Below are positions 11,701 through 23,700 of a stretch of DNA of 64,000 nucleotides, piece by piece (position 1 is the first letter of the stretch; each line of letters opens with the position of its first letter). The position numbers and the translations under genes are program-made. The notes beneath the pieces are model-generated. The model ran no database searches, had not been told where the DNA came from, and saw only the letters and a program-made list of their open reading frames with translations. Source of the DNA: Macrosoma leucophasiata (lineage: Eukaryota > Arthropoda > Insecta > Lepidoptera > Hedylidae); contig JAWQUS010000003.1 of assembly GCA_036365455.1 (NCBI GenBank), positions 8,080,001-8,144,000 of the forward strand, written 5' to 3'.

Positions 11701-14700
11701 CAAAATTGAGGCTTTTTTTAATATAATAACTCCGTCCTATTTTAGTACTTAGGTATGCCTTTGTCTGATGCAATAAATTATTTATGATTTATTATCGTTC
11801 ATGAACGTATATTTTTTTTGTCTCAATTATACAGTAGGTAACAAAGTCGCGAGCTTAAGATTAATAACGCTTTATTTTTTTGTTTGAATTCTATCAAGTT
11901 CGATTGTAAATAATAAATTCACGAATACAGTCGCGTCCAACCGTATTTGATTTGTTGAAATTTACCTTTGGCATATTATTATAGTTTGTGGAGAATATAA
12001 TGGAGCAATAATGTCTATAACATTATTTATTTTTACGCCTAACAAAAGATATTTTTTCGTTCTAATAGACCAAAGAAGTATACAGGAAGTAAAAAAATAT
12101 AAAAAAAAAGTAAAAAAAAGGAAAGATTCGAAGAGTATAATATCGACTGTGCAGTAGCTTTAAGGTATTTCCTATTTTCAGACGTACACATAATCCATGA
12201 CTTTAAAAAAAACATCAAAACCATTTGTTTCGTCGTTTTTGTATCTACCGCACAGGCTCTACAAATACTAATTACGTGATGTACAGAAGATTATAATATT
12301 TTCATTTGTCTGACATACTCCATATCTTTTCAGATAAGAAACTACCTCTATCTCATATCATTTAAGTTATAAGAACACTAAATTTGTACTATAAAACTGC
12401 TCTGTGATTTTAAATAGTAAACATTTGAAATTAAATAAGTGCACGACTGTACAAAAATACTATGTTAAGTTAAGCCTTACGTCACTGTTGTGGAAATGAA
12501 CGATGGTAAATTTTATTGAACTAATTAATTAGTCTAATTTGTTAAGCAAAACGTCAAAACACATTAGTTTCTCTAAAAAAATATTTTTGGGCAGTCCATA
12601 AGATAAACAAATTACGACAGTGTTGTTTTTAGCAATAGGCAATTTTTTCGGTAGGTCCAGTAGTGAGTAACTGCTCGATCCGAAGTTCGCGGGTTCAGTC
12701 CTCGCACCGAGTTTAATGTTTCTATGGGATATTTATTTGTGTATGTTTAGTTAGTGTATGTATACCTACTGTGTACAATCATGTGTAATGATATTTACTG
12801 TGTAAATGGTACCTACAAGTTAATACCTAAGTAAAATCTTGGTTCGTGGGTATCATCGAACACTGGGTGGGGCTGTGAACGCAAAAATGTATTTTTTACT
12901 ATTATCTTATTATTCTTATCCTCCACCAATCCGCATTGGAGCAGCGTGGTGGAGTAAGCTCCAGGCCTCCTCCCAAAATGGAGACTCGTGGCCAGCAGTA
13001 GGACGTATAATGGGTTGCCATTTTTTATAGATACCTTCCCGTGCAGTGGCAGTTTGTGCAGATATAGCAGAAGGCAAGGTTTTGAAATCCTGACGAGCTG
13101 TGGATATGGCTCGGGTCAAATTTTCCACTCCCAGCGTACGGAGCTCTAACAGTTGATGTTCTTGAAGAATCTGTAAAAATCATGATTTATTATTTTAATA
13201 TCAATTTAAAAACCGGTCAAGTGCGTGTCGGGCCACTCGCAGTGTAGGGTTCGGTAGTGTTTAGTATGAAATGAAAAAGTAAATAAATATTTAAAATAAA
13301 GTTGTTCAAAAATTTCGTGTATTACTTTTGGTCGACTATTACTCGCAAACCTGTAAAGCCAATTTAAGTGTGATAGTTTTCCTTTTTTCCGTTTGAATTT
13401 CCAACAAGAACCGATGAGTTGGTAGTTGATAGTGGAGGGGAGAGACACTTGACTCTAACGAAAAAATACCTATCCAACAATATCCCACACTATATAGAAA
13501 ACGAAAATTAAATAAAATATTTGCGCGTTTCATGTAGGGGTCAGGGGTATCCTAAATAATTTTATTTTTCGTGGTTTTATTCTACCACTTTGTCGGCGTT
13601 ATTAGGGTGTATACTTGTGCCAAATTTCAAGTGTCTAGTACCAACAGTTTTTGCGCTAAACCGGTCAGACAGACAGACGGACATGGCGAAACTATATGGA
13701 TTCCTTGTATACTACGGCACCCTAAAAATGGCCAAATGAGAGTCTCCCGCGTCTCTCGCGAGACTCGCGGTCACCTATATACTATGTATAATAAGTTAAC
13801 GTTAAAGTGGCCAATCTACAGGGATAATTTAAATTACCGCATCACCTCTTGAAGGTAGTCTCTCTACGTCAATCGCAACAACGTTTGTTCTACAACTTTT
13901 TAAAATGTAAGTTCTCGCATTCTAAATTAACTCTTAGTGTGTGTAACCTCATTTCTATACGTTCGTGCATATTGGGGCCACTGATATACACATGCATAAA
14001 AAATTTAATTCAATCAGCTTACTACTTTCGGAGCAAATGGTTTTGACAAACGAACAGACCGACAGAAAGACACGCGAATGATCACAAGGGTTTTGTTTTT
14101 CCCGTTTGAGGTATGGAACCCTAAAACGACAGTTGAGCGACTGTATACACCCGGTAATCAAAATTTTGTGGTATAAAGGAGGTTTGGCCAGAACTTTGCT
14201 AATGTTTACATATATTTTTTTTTTACTGGTGGTAGAGCTCCAGTGTCGGAGCTTGCGGGCGTAGGCACCACCGCATTACCTAATATACTTGCCGCTAAAT
14301 GGTAGTGTTCAGCACTATCGTGTTCCGGTCAGGTGGTAATGTACGGCCCTGTAATTTCCGGCACAGAGGCATAAAACCTTAGGCCTCAGGAGTGGTAACG
14401 CATCTGCATTTTGACCTTGGTCTTCATGTGGGTGTCTATAACATAACATCAATGTGAACTGCATGATTTTTTGCCACTTCCATTTCATTAAAAAAAAAAA
14501 TCGTTCACAGAAAAAAAAATTACATACCGAATCGAACTTCATTCGTAATTCCAAATTGTGAGTATTGATAGTATCACACAGAGGCGCATCTTTGACAGTG
14601 CATAGTTTCTTCAAGCTGTCAATCTGTCTGCCCAGGTCCCTGACGCGGTCACCAGCAGCTGTAGCAAAAGCTCCAGCCCTAATACTGGTGTCACGCAGGG

Positions 14701-17700
14701 ACGATATCTTTAATGACAGATCTTCAGTTTCTGTAAACAAAAAGGGTTTAGTAATAACCATTATACTTAAATAGGAGTTGTTTGATAAATTAGGAAGCTT
14801 TACATATTTTTTTTTTATACGTATATGTATCTTCACGCCAAGTCCCTAACGGGGTAGGACTTGACATACCTCTCGTACCTCGTCTACCTTCATCATTTTC
14901 TTCATACATGCACGCCGATTCCTAAGACTTTCAGACATATTCTTTAATTTGGTTAATACCTAGATTTAATTATGCTTGTAACTATTGCATCTGACAAATA
15001 ATATGGTAGGTACATGAGTTCAATACACTAGGTATAATAAATTATGTAGTCATCATTTCTGGTTAGATTTCGCAGATAAGTAAACTTCTTCGAAATTTAG
15101 ACTCTATCTTCTATCACAGATCTAATAAAATCTAAATTAATTAGTTTCTATCAATCAAGTTCTTTGATAGTCACATTTTTATTTTTCACAACAACACATG
15201 CGACTGAATTAAGTTACGGCAGCACACTTGTATGGGCTTTGGTAGCATTCCAAGTTCTTTGAGTTGTATTTTGGATGAGCGCGTAAGCTGTATTTATCTT
15301 TATACTTTTGAATATTTGAGTGCTTTTTGTAATGCAAATGGGAATTTATTATACCTGAAATTATGTCCGTTAAGGAATCGAGAACCAAATCGATCCCACT
15401 CTCTGAAGATATTGCTTGTTGTATTGGCTCGCCTAATAAGGTCTCTACATCTGAAAACAAAGCAGAAGGTGATGTAATGTGGTTACGTTCCCTTATAATT
15501 ATTAGAACACTTTTCAATTACTTTTAAATTTTTTGTCTGTCTGTTTGTCCCTTTGTCCAGGTTAATCTCCGAAGATACTGGACAGATTCGAATTAAACTT
15601 TTTGTGGTGTATAGACACTAAGCCCGGCCAACATTTAGACTACTTATTACTGCGGGAAAATCGCTCATTCCCACGGGAATCTCTACATTTGATTTCATTT
15701 TCCTATACAATATCAAACCTTTGACACATTATTTCATTGTGAGGCAATACGAAGTTTGCCGGGTCAGCTAGTAAACTATATATTGAAAATATTGTATCTA
15801 CATGATATTACCTTTATGCCTTTATAATTACGCCACAGAAGAAGAAAATTACGTAAGCACCTATAGATTCTGATAGTTAATACAAAAAATAAAATTTGAT
15901 GTTTTTTGCGCACCTACATACCTACCTACTGACAATCTAATTTAGGTACATAACCATTACGTATTTTTATATCATTTTTATGGAATTTAGCATGACTTTA
16001 CCTGAAGTCAACAAGATAACTTTGAACCGTTTTTTATCAATATAACATCAGAGGTTTTGGCTCCAAGACAAAAAAAACGAATACTTGCATTAGTAATACA
16101 TTTTGACCTTACAATATACTGCACTTAACAATCTTAAGTGAATTTTTTTCCTACCAATATTATATAATAAATACGTAATATATTATACGAGTAGGTATAC
16201 TCTTGGTGGAGCCAAATTGCTTACACAAGAATCATACATTAGGTACACGAATGCAGACAAAATGTTCTTAGACGACATTTTAAGATGGTGTGCGTCGGGG
16301 TAAACATAATAACTTCACAGAAACATACATTACCCATTAACATGGATTGGACTTAGGGATGGCAGCGATTGATAGACAAATATCGATACAAACATTAGGT
16401 ATTGCCTCAGAATGAAATAATGTGTCAAAGGCTTGTCAAAGGTTTGATTTGATAGATACGGACTATTTGTATGGGAAAATGAAATTGTGGTTTTTACTAT
16501 TTCCCTTCAATTTCTTCGTATTTTCTTACCTATGAAACCTTCCCTGGACTTGCTTAAATCATTCAAAACAAAATTAGCCAAATCGGTAAAGCCGTTCTCG
16601 AGTTTTGGCGAGACTAACGAACAGCAATTGATTTTTATATATATAGATAATGTTTCGATATTTTGCAAAGCGGAGGTGTTTTGATGTTTTCGATAAGAAA
16701 CCTACTCTGATTTGGGAAAGAAAAAGTAACTTACACCTGCTACTTGGCGATTGAACTGGCTATAATCTTACTGATCCGATCACAGATTTTTTTATCGCCA
16801 TCTTCCCTGCAAGGTGTCTTGGTGAATACACGAACATACATCATATCATACATATATATTATAATTTAATTTTAAGCACATTCTAAATAAAAAAAAAATC
16901 TTTTACTAAGCAATGTAAACACATCATGATGTTTTTCTAAAACATCGATATTTACTTTTACGAATTTTGCATCCCTAATAAGACGGCATTAATTTTTCAG
17001 TCTCCGTTTGCTTTGTACAAAGTTCCCAATCGCCAAGTAAAACACGTATCCATTATACGAGTAGTGTTTATGGTTCCGTGGACATATAGATATAAAGTTG
17101 TGTCACCAGTTTTGTTACGGTTCCATTAGAATGCAAAGAAATACGATTGCTGTAGAATAAAATCGCATAGATATTAAAATTTGATGAATTTACTGCATTT
17201 ACACACATAATATTATTTTATTGAATATTAGCTTCTTCCCGCGACTTCCCGGAACAAAAATGATGCGACGATACAAACTTTCATCTCTTATTTAGACCTT
17301 CTAGTGGTTGATTTTGAAAATAGGTAGTCTATATTTTACCCAATACCATCAACTGTTTTTTATCAAAAGCCTCTCTTATTTTTTTATATAAGTTTACTCT
17401 ACTCTGATTCTAACTGAAATGTTTTTACAGGCTGCGGTGCAGTCCTGCGCATTCGTCAACAGCCATGCAGCCGCTTTGAGATGCGCATGCGCAGCTCATC
17501 AGTGATCGACTGTCTTCTGCCGGCTCTTGGGACTGCTCATTACTTTAGAGTCTTACTATGGGGGGATAGTGTAAATGCACACGATATTTTTGTCTTACAA
17601 AAAAAATATATACGTATACTTTATAACATAAAACCAAGATATAGCTGTAGGCCGTACTTTAATCAACATAAAATTTTGCCCTTTCCGTGTGTATATATTC

Positions 17701-20700
17701 TTGAAGCCGCAAATTACATAAAGAAAAATATTACTAAATTCCAATACTGCAAAAGTGCAAGAAGAAATAAAAAACTACAGTTACCGATAGCAAAAATGCA
17801 GATGTTTAAAAATGGATCCCACTACAAAACAATCACAATATATAATAGAATATCCGACATTATCAAAAACGAGACCAAAGACAGTCATTTTTATTACATA
17901 AACATTATCTACATATAAAATGTTGAAATAAAACTATTTTTACGGATTTATTTCGCGTATATTAAACTAAAATGATTTTTAAAATCAACCCGACGTTTCG
18001 GTCGCTTTTCAGCTTCCTTCATTTTTCAGCTTTTCAGCTTACAAAATTCTGGCATTTATAAATTAGATTGTGATTGTGGACTCTCATATATTGGTCAAAC
18101 GAAGAGAGCTGTATCCACCCGCGTTAAAGAGCACATTGCTGATGTCAAAAACCGAAGAACAGGGAGGTCTGCAGTCTGTGAACACATAGCGGATAAGCCA
18201 AACCATTACATCCGGTTTGATAAAATTCAAATACTTGCTAGAGAACACAAACCCATTCCACGAATGGTACGCGAGGCTATTGAAATTAAAAAACACCCAA
18301 ATTTCAATAGAGAAGATGGATGGCGATTATCAACATCATGGGATCCCATACTTAGCAAGATTAAATCCCAGCCGCAGCAGTCTGCAAGACCTCAAGATAC
18401 CATAAGTAATTATTGTGTTAATCCTGAACGCTACGCAAGGCGTTTACGAAATCGATGGAGGTAGCTACATATAATTTTTCAAACTTCTGTCAGACAAATG
18501 TCACCTCAGTCTGCCCGGGACCACGGAAGCTGAAAAGCGACCGAAACGTCGGGTTGATTTTAAAAATCATTTTAGTTTAATATACGCGAGATAAATCCGT
18601 AAAAATAGTTTTATTTCAATGAGTGTAGCTCGCGAAAACATAAGAACATATAAAATGTTATTATTCAGTTGATGAATTTTTTCAAGATCCAATCTAGTCG
18701 TTCATTGTAATGTGATATGTATTTTAGCAACTTATACCTTTTGATTATTGTTTTTAATTTTATTATCATATTTACAATTTAATTTTAATTATTTTTAACT
18801 GTATAGACATTTTTTACAATAATATTATTTTTATAGTTTTGTCAAAAATCCAATCAAATTTTTAATTATTAGTGTAATTCAATTCATCTAATAAAAATTG
18901 TAAATGAAATAATAATTATTAAGTATGTCTTAGTATGTATAAAGAATATCTCTCGCACGCTTTACTCAATTGCAATGCCTTAACAAGGTGCATGTACCTA
19001 ACTGCTAATGTCATCTTATTATCTTTAAGCTGTACATGTTAGCATGAATAATAAATAAATACAAAATAAATAAATAAATAGATTACATCTTGATGACCCG
19101 GTTAGTTTAGCAGTGTGAGACCACCGGTTGATTCGAAGGGTCGCGGGTTCGATCACCAGGCACCAGGACAAATATTTGTAAGGGCTACAGATATTTGTTT
19201 CAGGTCTGGGTGTTTGTGTATGTGTTGTGTGTGTACAATGGCACCCATGGCACAACTTCATACCTAGTGTGGGGCGTGGGCGTATTTATTTATTACTTAT
19301 TACCATACCCGATATCAGGATACCACAATATGGAAGATGTTAGCTATTACAGGATTACAGGCTTAGTCCACAGTAAATGCTGTTTATAATAGGTAATTAG
19401 TAGAATTACTTCTTAAAATTTGAACTGTGCATTCCAAATCGTCTTGTATTATCTGGATGTAAGTGCTAAGTTTCTGTAGTTAACTTACTTTTCAAGTCTT
19501 CTCTATAAGCGTACAGTACTAGGTCGATAGGCGGCACGATACTGTGATGCAACTCCCGCGCAGTCGCCGACAGCCATGCATCCACGTCTGCGCATGCGCA
19601 GCTCATTAGTGATCGACTGTCTGCTGCCGCCCCGTGGGACTGCTCGTTACTTATTATCATACCTGATATCAGGATACTGAAACGGGATGATTATATTTGT
19701 ATGATGACATTAAACTCATTATTGGGCTTAGTCTTGTTTGGGTTGGATACTTTTTAATTTTTTTGGATATTTTTTTATAAACGGAAAAAAGTATTTCCTA
19801 TGATCTTTATACTTTTATGATTTTGTTAGTTGCTGCCTCCCACTATACCCGAGCTGCCTACCTTCTGCTTAGAGTGCTATAAACAAACAGCTACATGTTG
19901 AAAAACCATTTATTACAGCGGTTTTTAAACCATACGGAAGTTCATTAGGTTTTAAGTACCTAAGTACAACTACGTAGTTTTAATAATTCACTATTTAACT
20001 AAAACAAATTTGAATAAGATTTTCTTAATTTAAATTTATTACACAACAAACACGATCTTATCATTTTTGTTCGAGCTCAAATATGATTTTAAAATCTCAT
20101 AAAATTACCAGATAAGGACAAAGATTTTCCTGTTTACGTAATGTATTTCTGAAGTCCATCCTAGGTTATATTTATTAAATATTGTATTCTATTGATATAA
20201 ATTCGTATTATTTCCCTAGCAATTATTTCAATAACAATGGTTTTATATAGATTTTACCGTATTGATCATTTTTGAGGACTATTTGAATAAACAAATAATG
20301 TAAAATAGAATAAAACACTCAAGATAATACACTGTTTCTAAAGTAAGTATTTGACATTAATTGATCATCGACAGCCCTCGTAACCGCGAACGTACTTGAT
20401 TGCATTTAAACAAGGGAGGATCTTAGATGGGACTTTATGGAGGACCGTTATTAAGCGGAAGCTATTCAGGGTTGTCAAAATTTTCTATATAGTAGGGGGA
20501 GCCCATGATATAGCATCATGGGCTCCCCCTACTATATAGAAAATTTTGATTGTATTTACTAGAACGCGTCAGATTAAAAAAATGGGAGATACCTTGCACC
20601 CCGTTAGTAACCTCCACTTAATCTAAAGTTTGTATATAGAGAGGCGCCCGAAGGGTAGCCCTTAAAAAAATAATTCAAAAGGTCGCTACAATCTTACTCA

Positions 20701-23700
20701 TGTTCCGAATCGTCTGAATTTTGGATAGGAGCATTGTTTGGACAGATGTTACACCCTCTCAGAATATCTGACACGCTCTTGAATCACGACGTTGATGCCA
20801 CGCCCTTTGCAAAAACATATGATTCTTTCAAAAATGAAGGTGATTGAATTACTCAAGAATGTCAGATACTCAGAGAGGATGTAAAGTGAACCCAATCAAA
20901 GCTCCCATCCAAAATTCTGACGATTTGGATGCGAGGCAAGCTCGTAGCGGAAGCCCTAAGAGTTCGGCCCTTTATGGAAATCTGAGATATTGGTAGAGGC
21001 GTTAAACGGGGTACAAGGTATCTCCTGTATCTTACTCTGAGCTCTCCTACTATTATTACTGCACAATTAAAATTACAAGTTAAAAGCATGACGGAACTTC
21101 ACTTCCTCTCAATCAACTAAAAATTCAATATGTTCAATATAAGTACGAATCTTCTTCTCTTTTTGTTTGAATATTTAAGATTGCTGATGTGTTTAACCAC
21201 TCAACTCAAGCAATCTCAAATATGGTAAGGTATAGTACGTCGATTTAATAAATAACAAAGCCATAGTTTTCAATGTAAATAGATGAAATCGATGTCATAA
21301 TATTGTTAAATGTTGTGGCTATTGTGGCTAAAGTGGTGGTAGCGTTCCAGTGTACGAGCTCGAGGGCGTAGGCACCACCGCATTACGTAATTTATCTGCC
21401 GCTAAACGACAGTAATGCTAAATGGTTTTTAAGATTTTTTTAATCCTATTAATGTATTATATTTGGTAGAAGGCGGTTAGTTATTACATTAAACTGATTT
21501 CATTTCTCTTTAGTGTTTTTTTAATCCTTAAAACAAAATGGTATGCTATATTTGGTTACTTTATCTATATTGGTCTGAAAATACACAAACATCGGTCAAG
21601 CCGCTTCGGAGGAGTTTGGTTACAAACACTATGACACAACAATTATATATATTAGATTGCAATTTATTGAACCCAAGTAGACAGCCCTTACGTTGTTTAA
21701 TGTCTCGCGCCCCTGATCCTACCTGAGGTTCAATTCTACTAAAAGCTCTCAATTGGACCGCACGCAATTCGATACTACCAAATGTACACTCTACCTTTTC
21801 TTTGTAATAATATTAACCTGTAGTTTGAGATTATTTTATGTGAACTTCAAATCACGAGAGGATTTCGTAATCGCATAATGAGAAAAGTTTAGTGAAAGTG
21901 CGAATTCATATTTAATATTTTATACATATAGCCTGAATGTAAATTTAGGCTATATAAAAATTATGCCTGAATATTCATAAACGTATTTTAGCTAAACTAA
22001 AGTGTTGTTAATCTCTCCTTTGTCTTTTTCTATCCTGCACATTTGACAATGCAACTGACAAAGACAAAGCATTCTGTAGCTAAAACTTATCTAATGTACC
22101 TATATAATACATATATGAATAATATAACTAATATAACGACTATATACCTATTGTATCATATTAATTATATAATATCCTAGCTGACCCGGCAAACTTCGCT
22201 TTGCCTCACAATGAAATGATTTGTCAAAGGTTTGATAGATACGAACTATTTGTATGGAAAATGAAATTGTGGTTTTTACTATTTCCCTTCAACTTCTTCA
22301 CATTTTCTATTACCTTTTAAACCTTCCCTGGACTTCCAAAAATCATTCAATACCAAAATTAGCCAAATCGGTCCAGCCGTTCTCGAGTTTTAGCGAGACT
22401 AACGAACAGCAATTGATTTTTATATATATAGATATAAGCACAATATTCAGTGCTACATAGGTGTAAAAGTGCAATGTGTACTCACCCCTTGGTAAGTACA
22501 CATTGCACACATGTGGACATTGCACGCACATGCGCACTTCAGCTACGCTCAATCAACATCGCGACGCGACGCGGAGAAGCGCTTAGTTATTTTTAAGATA
22601 CCCAAATTTTTAAACTCGCTATATCTTTTAAATGGAGTGTCCGATTAAAATAATTTAAACAGCAATGTAAAGGTATTGAACTAATGATAAATTGTATTAT
22701 ATATTATATTTATTATTATTAAATTAGTTATTTAGATAAGTATAAATACCATGGTATGAATATCGACATCTTATTTTCGTTGCCGATTTAAATAGTTTGT
22801 TAAACTATAAAAGTTTTTATATTGGCGCAACTATAATACCGCGGACTTTTCTGTACATAATAATGTGGTCTACAAAATCGTAGTACATTATTTTGCTCTA
22901 TCATCAATAGTTATTACCGTGCACGCGATTTAAGGTATTTCAATAGTAATTTTTGTCGACGGTGGTGTATGTTATTGAAGTTTTCGCAAGGATCCCTAAT
23001 TTTTTCAAAATAAAATATAGCCTATGTTACTCTGGAAAGATGTAAATGCATAATGGTGAAAGAATTTTTAAAATCAGTTCAGTAGTTATTGAGCCTATTC
23101 ATTACAAACAAACAAACAAAACAACCAAAAAATATTACCTCTTTATAATATTAGTTTAGATTAAGACTATATACCATACAAATATAACGTAAATATAAAA
23201 TATATATTTTTTTACTGGTGGTAGAGTTCGAGAGGGTAGGCACCACCGCATTACCTAATTTATCTGCCGCTAAAGGGTAATGTTCAGCGCTATCGTAGAT
23301 GGTAATGTATGGCCTCGTAATAACTATCACAGAGACATAATAACTAGGGTCCCAGAGGTGGCAACAAATCAGCATTTTGACCTCTGGTCTTTATGTGGAT
23401 TTCTATAGGCTGCAGTCATCACTTAACATCAATGTGAACTGCATGCTTGTTTACCACTTTCATTACACAAAAAAAACACCTTAAGATTACTTTAGATCAC
23501 TCACCAACATATAAGCACTACGAATACAGTAAGGAATCCCAACATTCTGTCATTGCAATCGGTTTCTTCAGCTTCAGGAAATAAAGCACCTGTTTCCAGT
23601 TCATCATCACATCGGGACCCCGAAAAAAGCGCCAGTAAACTCAAAATGAAGAGATACGAGGGTATTACTAGCGCGATGCACGTGAAGATTATGATGAACA

